From Phycisphaeraceae bacterium (lineage in GTDB: Bacteria > Planctomycetota > Phycisphaerae > Phycisphaerales > Phycisphaeraceae), in contig JANQSF010000085.1 of NCBI GenBank assembly GCA_028284155.1, positions 1-50,455 of the forward strand: a stretch of 50,455 bases of DNA, written 5' to 3'. Below the pieces are notes generated by a model. It saw nothing but the letters and a program-made list of their open reading frames with translations. It had not been told where the DNA came from and ran no database searches. Positions 9,568 through 20,482 of the stretch are shown in pieces. The first letter of the stretch is position 1. Each line of letters starts with the position of its first letter. A program made the translations under genes and the position numbers.

Positions 9568-10740
9568 ATGAGCGTGATCCCGCTGAGCAAACCCGACATC
9601 GGCGACGCCGAGATCGAAGCCGTCACCGACACACTGCGCAGCGGCCGACTCAGCATCGGCCCGCGGCAGGCGCGGTTTGAGGAACTCGTGGCCGACCGCA
9701 CCGGCCGACGGCACGGTATCGCCGTCTCCAGCGGCACGGCCGGGCTGCATCTGTCCTTGCTCGCCCTGGGAATCGGGCCGGGTGACGAGGTGATCACGAC
9801 GCCGTTCTCGTTTATCGCGTCGGCCAACTGCATCCTCTTCGTCGGCGCCAAACCGGTCTTTGTCGACATCGATCCGCGCAGTTTGAACATGGACCCCGCA
9901 CTGGTCGAGGCGGCGATTACCGACAAAACCAAGGCGATCCTGGCCGTCGAGGTATTCGGCAACGCCGCGCACATGGAGAAGCTCGCACAGATCGCGCAGG
10001 CCCATGAGATCCCCCTCATTGAAGACGCTTGCGAAGGGCTGGGTGGGTCGCACAACGGCCGACCCGTCGGCTCGCACGGCCGCGCGGCGGTGTTCGGCTT
10101 CTACCCCAACAAGCAGATTACGACCGGCGAGGGCGGCATGATCGTCACCGACGACGGCCGCCTGGCCGAATTCTGCCGATCGACACGCAATCAGGGTCGG
10201 GCGACGATGTCCGGTACGGGCTCGAGCGCATACGGCAACGTCTCGGGCAGTTGGCTGGCGCACGAACGACTGGGCTACAACTACCGCCTCAGCGAGATCG
10301 CCGCGTCGCTCGGCTGCGCGCAGATGGAGCGGCTGGACCAACTGCTCGACGCCCGTCGACGCATCGCCAACGCGTACATGCAACGCCTGTGCGACGTCGA
10401 GGACCTGATCCTCCCGACCATCGATGAACCGAACCACATGAGTTGGTTCGTGTTCGTCGTCCGACTCAATGACCATTACGGCCACACCGAACGCGACCGC
10501 ATCATCGAAGGCATGCACCGCCACGAAGTCGGCGCGAGCAACTACTTCCCCTGCATCCACCTCCAACCGTTCTACCGCGAGACGTTCGGCCACAACAAGG
10601 GCGATTACCCCGTCGCCGAGTCGGTCAGCCAACGCACCATCGCCCTGCCATTCTTCGGGCAAATGGACGACACCACGCAGGAACTGGTCGTGCAGACGCT
10701 TAAGGTCATGATCCAGCGTGAGCAGTTGTTGCAGCGGTGA
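9568..10740 (+). CDS. DegT/DnrJ/EryC1/StrS-family PLP aminotransferase
   Basis: Enzymes of this family transfer an amino group to a nucleotide-linked keto-sugar, usually for surface polysaccharide or glycan synthesis. From ATG 9568 the protein has 390 residues, the family's normal size. N-terminal landmarks are IPLSKPDIGDAEIEAV and SSGTAGLHLSLLALGI. The PLP phosphate and ring contacts appear as EDACEGLG (Asp153), and the Schiff-base lysine is Lys182 in FYPNKQITTGEGG. The frame is open further upstream, but that stretch covers a terminator and looks non-coding. No sugar-nucleotide genes are nearby, so the exact sugar is unknown. Confidence 0.9.
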   Translation: MSVIPLSKPDIGDAEIEAVTDTLRSGRLSIGPRQARFEELVADRTGRRHGIAVSSGTAGLHLSLLALGIGPGDEVITTPFSFIASANCILFVGAKPVFVDIDPRSLNMDPALVEAAITDKTKAILAVEVFGNAAHMEKLAQIAQAHEIPLIEDACEGLGGSHNGRPVGSHGRAAVFGFYPNKQITTGEGGMIVTDDGRLAEFCRSTRNQGRATMSGTGSSAYGNVSGSWLAHERLGYNYRLSEIAASLGCAQMERLDQLLDARRRIANAYMQRLCDVEDLILPTIDEPNHMSWFVFVVRLNDHYGHTERDRIIEGMHRHEVGASNYFPCIHLQPFYRETFGHNKGDYPVAESVSQRTIALPFFGQMDDTTQELVVQTLKVMIQREQLLQR

Positions 10741-10850
10741 TCCATGGTGCCCAAGTGCGAGTCGAGCGGTCGATTCATGCCTGAACTGCACAGCCGCGCA
10801 CATCGCACGTTATTCCCTTCTGAGATTTCGATTAACCTATCACGATCCAC

Positions 10851-10856
10851 TATATT
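10851..10856 (+). promoter_or_regulatory. Candidate -10 box for the NDT/TIR-like gene
   Basis: TATATT stands in an unusually AT-rich patch within the 173-base gap before the gene at 10914. No good -35 hexamer is seen at 17 bases. A ribosome site, AAAGGA, lies seven bases before the ATG. The gap holds no other visible feature. Confidence 0.4.
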
Positions 10857-10913
10857 GGTACCGCACCGGCCGCGCCCGCCGCCGGCTTCCGGGGATGTTG
10901 AAAGGACGTTTCG

Positions 10914-12650
10914 ATGAGTGAGCCGCGCAAATGTTTCGTCATCATGCCCATCCGCAAGGAAGGATCGCCGGAATACAAACACTTTCGGGCGTTGTATGAC
11001 ATCACCATCCGCCCCACGCTCGAGCAGGCCGGCTTCCACGTCGAGCGCGGCGACGACGTCGTCAAAGGCGGGTCCATCCAGAAGCAGGTCGTCGAACGAT
11101 TGGCCGAGGCCGACCTCGTCGTGGCCGACATGACCGACCTGAACCCCAACGTCTTCTGGGAACTGGGCGTCCGACACGCGCTGCGCGGCAGCGGGACGTT
11201 CACCCTCATCGACCATGAACGGACGGAGTCCGGCGAGCCATTCGACCTGCAGGTGTACCGGACCATCCGCTACAGCGGCTCGCTTGAAGGCCAGGGCAAG
11301 CTGCGCGACGAACTGACCAAGTTCGCGCAGAATCTTGACGACGACCCCGGCGGCAATCTGGACAGCCCCGTGCATGGCTTCCTGCCGTCGCTGCCATACA
11401 ACGTGATCGCCGTCGCCGCCGGCTCAGCCGAGGCTGAACTGCGGGGCGAGCTGGCCAAACTCAAGGAGAAACTCCAGGAGTACGAACGACGCTTCGGCGC
11501 GATCGACGGCGCGAAACACTCGTCCGTCACCGATCGACCGGCCGACATCATCCGCGACGCGTTGCAGGAACTGGAAGACGGCAACGACCCGTCGCACCTC
11601 CTGAGCGAGGCGCAGGCCGCGGCCGAAGAGAAAGACAAGAAGAAGTTCCTGACCGTGATTCAGCGCGTTGTCGATCGGCCGGCCACGAATGTCGACCCCG
11701 ACTTTTTCCTGCGCTTGGCGGCGATTTCCGACCTGTTCGGGCGGGAGGAGGTCACGCACGCGATACTCGACCACGCGTGCAAAGGCCACCCGACACACGT
11801 TCGGCTGCGCCGCTCGCGCCTTTCAACGCTCGCCCACTCGCACAGCACGACGCAGCGCGAGATCGCGCGGCAGGAGTTGTGCATCGAGATCGGCATCGAC
11901 CTGTCGGGCGACGAGATCAAGGTTCCCAAGTCGATGGACGCCGAAAGCGCCAAGCTGCTGGGAATCATGCTCGACGCGAACCTGCGCGACAGCCGGAACG
12001 TCGAGGTGCTGCGCATCACCAAGGCCGTCGTCGCCAAGTTCCCCGACATGGCCGTAATCCTGCGCAACCATGCCCGCGCGCTGGAACTGAACGGCCAACG
12101 CGACGAGGCCCTGGAGTTCTACCGCCAGGCGTTGTTCGCGCCGGACGCCGACATCGAGGCGGCCAACTGGCTGGGCAACACGCTGCACAACGCCGAACGG
12201 CGTGTCGACGCGCTGGAGGTCTACTTGCTCGCCTGCATGCGCGAGCCGGGCTACTCGACCGGCTTCTCGCATGTCGCCGACGAGATCTCACTGATCATGC
12301 GCGACCGCGAGATGCCCTACCGCAAAGACACACGCCCCAGCCCCGACTTCCTCAACCAGGACACGCTCGTGCGGGCGCTGGTCGCCACCGCTTCTTGCGA
12401 CATCATCCGTCAGGACGACATCCAGCGCTGCACCGATGCGGCGCGACGGCATGAGATCGAGTTCGCGCGGATCGCAAGCATGATCCGCGCGGGGCACGCC
12501 GTGCCGGCGTCGGACGGTCACAACTACGAACGCATGGGCATCGGCGAGCGTGTGCACATGGCCCGCGAGTGGCACGAGCGCATCAAGGGCGAGCTTACAA
12601 CACCCCCAACCGATGGCCCCGTCGCCAACGCTGTCGCGGCGAACAACTGA
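10914..12650 (+). CDS. NDT/TIR-like Rossmannoid domain fused to coiled coil and TPR-like repeats
   Basis: No characterised gene is recognised. The 578-residue protein starts at ATG 10914 behind a good AAAGGA site. Residues 6-125 form an alpha/beta domain of the kind seen in nucleoside 2-deoxyribosyltransferase-like and TIR-like proteins: KCFVIMPIRKEG, then IRPTLEQAGFHVERGDDV, IQKQVVERLAEADLVVADMT and NPNVFWELGVRHAL. By analogy with the deoxyribosyltransferases, Glu83 in the ELG motif would be the catalytic or base-cleaving residue (inference). A coiled coil follows (about 170-195). From about 225 to 455 come helical repeats, the clearest TPR-like pair being near 385-445. There is no signal peptide or TM segment, so it should be cytosolic. 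Its neighbours are unrelated housekeeping genes. Substrate and trigger are unknown. Confidence 0.7.
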   Translation: MSEPRKCFVIMPIRKEGSPEYKHFRALYDITIRPTLEQAGFHVERGDDVVKGGSIQKQVVERLAEADLVVADMTDLNPNVFWELGVRHALRGSGTFTLIDHERTESGEPFDLQVYRTIRYSGSLEGQGKLRDELTKFAQNLDDDPGGNLDSPVHGFLPSLPYNVIAVAAGSAEAELRGELAKLKEKLQEYERRFGAIDGAKHSSVTDRPADIIRDALQELEDGNDPSHLLSEAQAAAEEKDKKKFLTVIQRVVDRPATNVDPDFFLRLAAISDLFGREEVTHAILDHACKGHPTHVRLRRSRLSTLAHSHSTTQREIARQELCIEIGIDLSGDEIKVPKSMDAESAKLLGIMLDANLRDSRNVEVLRITKAVVAKFPDMAVILRNHARALELNGQRDEALEFYRQALFAPDADIEAANWLGNTLHNAERRVDALEVYLLACMREPGYSTGFSHVADEISLIMRDREMPYRKDTRPSPDFLNQDTLVRALVATASCDIIRQDDIQRCTDAARRHEIEFARIASMIRAGHAVPASDGHNYERMGIGERVHMAREWHERIKGELTTPPTDGPVANAVAANN

Positions 12651-12677
12651 CAAACCGCAACGCCGTCGATTCGCGGC

Positions 12678-13766
12678 CTACACGTTGAACAGGAAGTGGC
12701 ACACGTCCGCATCCCGCATGACGTACGCCTTACCCTCGACGCGCATCTTGCCCGCCTCCTTGATCGCTTTCTCGCTCTTGTGCGCGTCCAGGTCGTCAAC
12801 CGAGTAGACCTCGACACGGATGAAGCCGCGCTCGAAGTCGCTGTGAATCACGCCGGCCGACTGTGGTGCCGTCGCGCCTTTGGGGATCGTCCACGCCCGG
12901 ATCTCTTTCGGGCCGGCCGTGAAGAAACTCTGCAAGCCGAGCAACTCGTAAGCCGCGCGCGCCAGCGTATGCAACGCCGGCTCAGTCAACCCCACGCTTT
13001 CAAGCAGCTCCAGCCGATCCGCGTCGTCAAGCTCAGCCAATTCCGCCTCGAACTTGGCGCAGACGGGAACGACCTGCCCGCCCCGCGCCGCCGCGTGTTC
13101 GCGCACTTTGGCCACCATCGGCCCTTCGCCGGCCACATCGTCTTCGTCCACATTCGCGACGTACAGAATTGGCTTCGCGCTCAGGAAGCCGAAGCTCTTG
13201 AGCTGCTTCGCCTCGTCGGCGTCGAGTTCCAAGTCGCGCACCGGCTTGCCCGTCTTGAGCACCTCAGCCGTGCGCTCGACCAGTGCGAGCCGCGCCTTGG
13301 CGTCCTTATCGCCCGTCCGCGCCGCGCGCTGCGCCTTGTCCACCGCGCCCTCGGCCGTCTCCAGGTCGGCCAACATCAACTCCGTCTCGATTACTTCAAT
13401 GTCACGCAACGCATCAATGGAGCCATCGACGTGCGTGATGTCGTCATCTTCAAAGCAACGCACGACCTGCACGATGGCGTCGACCGAACGGATGTGTGAC
13501 AAAAACTTGTTGCCCAGCCCCTCACCCTGACTCGCGCCTTTGACCAGGCCGGCGATGTCGACCAGCCGAAGCGTCGCGGGGATGACCTTCTTTGTCTCGA
13601 TGTGCGCATTGATCTGCGCCAAACGGTCGTCCGGCACGGGCACGATGCCGACGTTCGGCTCGATCGTGCAAAACGGGTAGTTCTCGCTGGCGATGCCCGC
13701 CGCGGTCAGGGCGTTGAACAGGGTCGATTTGCCGACGTTGGGCAGTCCGACGATGCCGGCTTCCAT
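12678..13766 (-). CDS. ychF: Redox-regulated ribosome-binding ATPase YchF/OLA1
   Basis: YchF is a universal OBG-family P-loop protein that binds ribosomes and prefers ATP. From ATG 13766 it has 362 residues, the standard length; an upstream extension is open but lacks homologous sequence. Motifs: G1 GLPNVGKST (7-15), G3 DIAGLVKGA, and the ATP-specific G4 variant seen as NVDE in place of NKxD. The C-terminal TGS domain ends in the typical [11 protein letters not shown]. It converges on the NDT/TIR-like gene with only 27 bases between the stops and is divergent from gyrA. Confidence 0.96.
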   Translation of the reverse strand: MEAGIVGLPNVGKSTLFNALTAAGIASENYPFCTIEPNVGIVPVPDDRLAQINAHIETKKVIPATLRLVDIAGLVKGASQGEGLGNKFLSHIRSVDAIVQVVRCFEDDDITHVDGSIDALRDIEVIETELMLADLETAEGAVDKAQRAARTGDKDAKARLALVERTAEVLKTGKPVRDLELDADEAKQLKSFGFLSAKPILYVANVDEDDVAGEGPMVAKVREHAAARGGQVVPVCAKFEAELAELDDADRLELLESVGLTEPALHTLARAAYELLGLQSFFTAGPKEIRAWTIPKGATAPQSAGVIHSDFERGFIRVEVYSVDDLDAHKSEKAIKEAGKMRVEGKAYVMRDADVCHFLFNV

Positions 13767-13884
13767 GATCTGTTTTCCGTTCTGAGCCGGCCCGGTCGCG
13801 ACGTGCCCGGCACACCGCATGAGACCAGCCATAAGTCTTGTGAATAACAGGCTTTCCATTCGCACCCGAACGCTGGATGCGACC

Positions 13885-13890
13885 TATAAT
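13885..13890 (+). promoter_or_regulatory. Consensus -10 box of gyrA promoter
   Basis: A perfect TATAAT at 13885-13890 lies about 40 bases before the ATG at 13931. The -35 region is not close to consensus. Because transcription would begin near 13897, the upstream in-frame start at 13877 cannot be used, which supports 13931 as the gyrA start. Confidence 0.6.
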
Positions 13891-13930
13891 AGATGCTTCG
13901 CCCATTCCTGTTAAACGAGCGACTTCATCG

Positions 13931-16600
<2,670 letters not shown>

Positions 16601-16628
16601 CGGACGCGGATCGCAAGACACCAACAAT

Positions 16629-16671
16629 GACAAAAACCCGAGGCCGTAGGCCTCGGGCTCTTTTGTCAAAT
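16629..16671. terminator. Bidirectional terminator between gyrA and sigma gene
   Basis: A 9-bp GC stem, cccgaggcc/ggcctcggg (16637-16645 and 16649-16657), with loop gta is flanked by caaaaa on the left and ctctttt on the right. The outer tgacaaaa/ttttgtca also pairs. It can therefore stop both gyrA and the convergent flagellar transcript. The following ~100 bases up to 16771 hold nothing I recognise. Confidence 0.88.
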
Positions 16672-16771
16672 TGTTCACCAGGTTGCAGACGCTTTGTTGT
16701 GTTACGGACAATCAAGCCGTGGATATCAAGTATGGCGGTTCGTCACAACGTCGCGTCGCCAATTAATCCAG

Positions 16772-17587
16772 TCACTCCGCCTCAACCTCTTCCGCCAACA
16801 CCTCGCCCCGATCGTTCAACCGCGCCTTGAGCCGTGCGAGGATCGACGAGTGCATCTGGCTCACGCGCGACTCGGACAGGTCGAGCGTGACGCCGATTTC
16901 CTTCATCGTCATCTGCTCGTAGTAGTAAAGGATCACGATCAAACGCTCGGCCCGTGACAGGCCTTTGGTGATCAGGTCTTTCAGGTCGGTGCGCTGCGCC
17001 GTCGAAAACGGGTTCGTCTGTTTCGGGTCGCGGAGCACGTCGATCTCGCGGACATCTTTGTTCGAGTCGGTCTCGAACCACTTGCGCGATAGTGACACGG
17101 TCTGCACGGCGCCGGCGTCCTTGTTGATCTTCGCCCACTCGTCGTCGCTGACGCCGAGCTTCTTGCGGATCTCCTCGTCGGTCGGGTCCCGGCCGAGTTC
17201 CATCGTCAGGCTCTTCCGCGCACCCTCGACCTGGCTGGTGCGTGAACGGACGAGCCGCGGCACCCAGTCCATCGAGCGCAGCTCGTCGAGGATCGCGCCA
17301 CGGATACGCGGCGCACAATACGTTTCAAACTTGACGCCACGCTCCAGGTCGAACGCGTCGATCGCGTCCATCAACCCGAAGATCCCCGCGCTCATGAGGT
17401 CTTCGACATCGACCTCGTCCGGCAGTTTGGTGTGGATGCGCTCAGCGTTGTACTTGACCAGCGGCAGAAACCGCTCGACAAGCCGATTCCTCAACGCCTC
17501 CGTCCCCGTCTTTTTATACTCGATCCATACCTCCCCAATAGGTTGTGTATCCGTCGAGGGTGTCGCGAACGACCTAACTCGTGCCAT
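16772..17587 (-). CDS. fliA: FliA/WhiG-type sigma-28 family RNA polymerase sigma factor
   Basis: This group 3 sigma factor would direct late flagellar genes. It has 271 residues with regions 2, 3 and 4 in order: region 2 near 40-110 (LVKYNAERIHTKLPDEVDVEDLMSAG, then FETYCAPRIRGAILDELRSMDWVPR), region 3 near 120-165, and region 4 near 205-262 (LSRAERLIVILYYYEQMTMKEIG, LSESRVSQMHSSI). The combination RGAILDELRS+DWVPR is diagnostic of FliA/SigD/WhiG. It is the last gene of the flagellar cluster. The leader holds a small upstream ORF, a CGGA-loop hairpin and an AAGGAG site six bases before the ATG. Confidence 0.93.
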   Translation of the reverse strand: MARVRSFATPSTDTQPIGEVWIEYKKTGTEALRNRLVERFLPLVKYNAERIHTKLPDEVDVEDLMSAGIFGLMDAIDAFDLERGVKFETYCAPRIRGAILDELRSMDWVPRLVRSRTSQVEGARKSLTMELGRDPTDEEIRKKLGVSDDEWAKINKDAGAVQTVSLSRKWFETDSNKDVREIDVLRDPKQTNPFSTAQRTDLKDLITKGLSRAERLIVILYYYEQMTMKEIGVTLDLSESRVSQMHSSILARLKARLNDRGEVLAEEVEAE

Positions 17588-17672
17588 GGTCTGCTCCTTG
17601 ACCGGTTGTGACCCGCGCGTTCATCCGTGAACGCGCGGAGCGATGTGCAATCGTAACCTCCTCGACGCGCGC
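17588..17672 (-). promoter_or_regulatory. Structured leader of the sigma gene with 9-codon ORF and CsrA-like hairpin
   Basis: Reading on the minus strand: AGGAGG (17662-17657), six bases, then a TTG-initiated ORF of nine codons (17650-17621; M-H-I-A-P-R-V-H-G) whose TGA falls inside a perfect 11-bp hairpin (17638-17628 with 17623-17613). The hairpin loop is CGGA, so the GGA triplet is displayed as in CsrA/RsmA sites. A second GGA lies in the AAGGAG ribosome site of the sigma gene (17599-17594). The mini-ORF is in frame with the sigma gene. The parts are directly visible; their function is inferred. Confidence 0.5.
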
Positions 17673-18002
17673 CTAGGCCGGTGATCCAGCGGCCGCGGCG
17701 CTCGTCGCCTCTTGAATGGTTTCGACACCGGCCGAGTCGACCTCGACCGTCGTGCCGTCTTCATCTGTTTCCTCACCCGGGATGGGGTGCAGTTTCTTGT
17801 GCGCTTCGATGCTCTCCTCACATACCCGCAGAGCGACGCCGCCGATGAACCTGCCGATTGGCCAAGCGACAACCATCACGATCAACGCACGCCAAAGCAC
17901 GGTGGTCGGTTCGTTGTCAGCCGCCCAGCCGACAACAACCGCGCCGGCAAAGCCGATCAATGCGAAACACGTTGCTATCACCTTCGCGGGAATCGTGAGC
18001 AC
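17673..18002 (-). CDS. Small membrane protein of the flagellar cluster, function unknown
   Basis: I do not recognise the family. The 109-residue product has two probable TM helices (about 5-28, ending in WAADNEPTT, and 36-60, AWPIGRFIGG-containing) joined by a short loop, then a charged, low-complexity tail of about 45 residues rich in Glu, Thr and Ala. It sits between flhG and the sigma gene, in the same direction, and is followed at 85 bases by the sigma gene. A candidate terminator separates it from flhG, so it may start a small transcription unit with the sigma gene. A role in sigma control or polar placement would be guesswork. Confidence 0.6.
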   Translation of the reverse strand: MLTIPAKVIATCFALIGFAGAVVVGWAADNEPTTVLWRALIVMVVAWPIGRFIGGVALRVCEESIEAHKKLHPIPGEETDEDGTTVEVDSAGVETIQEATSAAAAGSPA

Positions 18003-18097
18003 TCCGTTGCTCGATTGGAAGGCGGTCCGTCAAGAGCTGTCGAGCGAATCTTAAACAAGGCGTTGCGCATCAGCAAGTCCGGATAACAAGAAAAGGG

Positions 18098-18141
18098 AAA
18101 AAAAATGCGCACGCCGTTCGCGCGCATGAACGCGCGCGTCA
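18098..18141 (-). terminator. Candidate terminator after flhG
   Basis: On the minus strand an imperfect GC-rich hairpin (core cgttc/gaacg, 18115-18132, extended by GCGCGC runs) ends directly in eight T residues (18105-18098). It lies about 50 bases after the flhG stop and about 95 bases before the small membrane protein gene. The rest of this 191-base gap shows nothing else I can name. Confidence 0.5.
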
Positions 18142-18193
18142 TTAATCAAGTGACCGATGCGCAATACGGGTTACACCGCAGCAGCGCGGCGAA

Positions 18194-19042
18194 CTACTCA
18201 AACAATTGATTGGTGATGTCGCGCAGGCAGTCGGTCGCCTCGGCGTGGGGCGCTTCGAGCAGCAACGGCCGACGCCTGCGCACCGCACGCCGAACATGGA
18301 CATCGTTCACGATGTGACCCCAGTAACGCAACCGCGCGCCGAGGAACTGCCGGCAGGCACGATCGATCCGATCGAAGACGGAACGGGCTTCGACAGAGGT
18401 CGTCACCATGTTCACGACGACGCGCAACTCCAGGTCATCTCGAACGCGCAGCGACGCCTTGACCAGCGCATAGGCGTCGGTGATGGAAGCCGGGTCTGGC
18501 GTCACCACCACAAGCTGTTGTTGCGACCCAGCCATAAACCCCAATACATGGGGCCCGATGCCTGCCCCGGCATCAAGCAGTACCACATCGGCGTCGTGCT
18601 CGAACAGGTAGATCTCCTCCAGCAGACGGTCGTGTTCCCGCCGCCCCAGGGCCGCCATGTTCGCCAAACCAGAGGCCCCCGCCGCCAGCCGAAACCCGCC
18701 CGGCGCGTCCACGACGACCTCCGTCATCGTCTTCCGGCCCGCCACGACGTGGGCCAGGTTGAAGGGCGGCTGCAGGTCGCACAACACGTCCGCGTTGGCC
18801 ATGCCCATGTCGGCATCCACGACCACCGCCCGCTTGCCGCGCTGGGCCGAGGCCACCGCCAGGTTCACCGCGATATTCGACTTGCCCACACCGCCCTTGC
18901 CGCTGGCGACGGCGATCACCTTCGCCCGACCGCGCGGCGGATGGACCAGCGACAGCGCGGGCGCTTTGGGTTGCGCCGCCGGCGGAGGCGAGCCCTTCGT
19001 CCCCACCAAGTCGCGCAAGAATTGCGCTTGGTCGGCTGACAT
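18194..19042 (-). CDS. flhG: FlhG (YlxH/FleN) MinD-like ATPase controlling flagellar number
   Basis: FlhG is a MinD/ParA-family ATPase that sets flagellar number and stimulates the FlhF GTPase. From ATG 19042 it has 282 residues. The N-terminal DQAQFLRDLV matches the DQAxxLR activation motif for FlhF. A deviant Walker A motif SGKGGVGKSN and the VVVDADMGMANADVL segment follow. I chose ATG 19042 over the GTG at 19048 because GGAGG stands ten bases before the ATG but only two before the GTG. The start is two bases after the flhF stop, so the pair is co-translated. Confidence 0.94.
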   Translation of the reverse strand: MSADQAQFLRDLVGTKGSPPPAAQPKAPALSLVHPPRGRAKVIAVASGKGGVGKSNIAVNLAVASAQRGKRAVVVDADMGMANADVLCDLQPPFNLAHVVAGRKTMTEVVVDAPGGFRLAAGASGLANMAALGRREHDRLLEEIYLFEHDADVVLLDAGAGIGPHVLGFMAGSQQQLVVVTPDPASITDAYALVKASLRVRDDLELRVVVNMVTTSVEARSVFDRIDRACRQFLGARLRYWGHIVNDVHVRRAVRRRRPLLLEAPHAEATDCLRDITNQLFE

Positions 19043-19044
19043 GC

Positions 19045-20391
19045 TCACACGTCCTCCTTCGTGAGGTCACCCTTGAGCACCAATTCAGCAAGTCGACCGG
19101 GGCTGTGCGGCTCGATCTCGTGCGGCACTTCCTGTCCGGTCGTCAGGTAGCTCAACTGCTTCCGCACCTTGCGCATGACATTTAACAGCACGCCGAAACT
19201 CACCGCCTCATCCAGTTTGGTAAAGATGATGCGGTCGGCGCGGATTCGACTGAACCGATCCACCGCGTCAAGCATGACCTTCTGCGTACAGGTCGACGAA
19301 AGACAGAGGTGAACCTCGTGCGGGTTGGCTGTCCGAATGAACGTCGATAGCTCTTCCAACCGCGGGTCGTCGCGCGGGCTGCGGCCGGCCGTGTCGATCA
19401 GCACGGCGTCGCAACCGTTGCATTGTTTCAGCGCGCCGGTCAATTCGTCCGGGCTGACCACGACGTGCAGCGGCACACCGATGATGTTCGCGTACGTCCG
19501 CAACTGATCGACCGCCGCGATGCGGTACGTGTCCATCGTGATCAAGCCCACACGCTTGTTGTGTTTGAGTCGGAAGTTCGCGGCGAGTTTGGCGATGGTC
19601 GTCGTCTTGCCCACGCCGGTCGGCCCGATGAGCGCCACCGTGCGCGGTCGACCGTCTTTGGGCGCAACCAGTTCGCCCGTACCCGGCTCGGCTGGCACGA
19701 GATGTGCGATCGCCTCCGTCATCGCCGCGTGAACGGCCTGCTCGTCCTGATGCTCGGTCGGCCCCAACGACTCGCGGACCTGCTGGATGATCTCCTCAGC
19801 CAACTCCTCGGCGACCTCCTGCTCCAACAGCGCGAGGTACCGGTTGAACAGCGTGTCCGACATGTCGCCCTGGCCGTCCTTCGACCCACGGCGGGTCAGG
19901 CGCGAGCGTTGCCGTTGCTGCACCATCATCCGACCCACCATCCGCTTGACCTGCTCCATCTCGCGGGCCAACTGCTCGGCGTCGGGCGACGGAGCAGGCG
20001 CAAGCATCGGCTCGATTGGCGCGGCCGGTGGCGCAGCGGCCTGCGACTGTTCCAACTCCGCCTTGGCGACCTGATAGGTCCTGCGGATCAGATCACCCGT
20101 CGTCATGTTCGACGTGTTGCTGCGCGCGGTGGGCGATTCTTCCTTGGGCTCACTTGGCCGAACGGTCTGAGCGCGACCGGCGGCGCGATTCGGCCGCGAT
20201 CGTTTAGACGACCTGCCACGCGATTCGTCGAGCCCGGCGGTCACCTCGACGACCTCTTTTGCGCCAAAGCCGAGCACGCCGCCTTGCGCATAGGTGCGCG
20301 TGTGAAGGATCACCGCGCCGGTGCCCAGTTCGCGCTTTACCAGCGAGAGCGCTTCAGCCATCGTGTTGGCACGAAAAGTTTTCAGTCGCAT
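19045..20391 (-). CDS. flhF: FlhF SRP-type GTPase for flagellar placement
   Basis: FlhF is an SRP54/FtsY-like GTPase that marks the site of flagellar assembly. The family's conserved start MRLKTFRANTMAEAL is at 20391, giving 448 residues; a GTG 15 bases upstream is less likely. A basic, variable B region occupies about 60-200. The NG domain carries GPTGVGKTTTIAKLAA, DTAGRSPRD and FTKLDEA. A long Gln/Arg-rich helix precedes it. It lies between flhA (91 bases upstream) and flhG, the usual order. Confidence 0.95.
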   Translation of the reverse strand: MRLKTFRANTMAEALSLVKRELGTGAVILHTRTYAQGGVLGFGAKEVVEVTAGLDESRGRSSKRSRPNRAAGRAQTVRPSEPKEESPTARSNTSNMTTGDLIRRTYQVAKAELEQSQAAAPPAAPIEPMLAPAPSPDAEQLAREMEQVKRMVGRMMVQQRQRSRLTRRGSKDGQGDMSDTLFNRYLALLEQEVAEELAEEIIQQVRESLGPTEHQDEQAVHAAMTEAIAHLVPAEPGTGELVAPKDGRPRTVALIGPTGVGKTTTIAKLAANFRLKHNKRVGLITMDTYRIAAVDQLRTYANIIGVPLHVVVSPDELTGALKQCNGCDAVLIDTAGRSPRDDPRLEELSTFIRTANPHEVHLCLSSTCTQKVMLDAVDRFSRIRADRIIFTKLDEAVSFGVLLNVMRKVRKQLSYLTTGQEVPHEIEPHSPGRLAELVLKGDLTKEDV

Positions 20392-20482
20392 GGGCTGCCC
20401 CCCCATTCGTCAAGCGCCGGCGCGCGATGCGCGGCCCGGTCGTTCGTCGGCGATGATTCAGTTCGTTGTGGTTGCAATCGAT

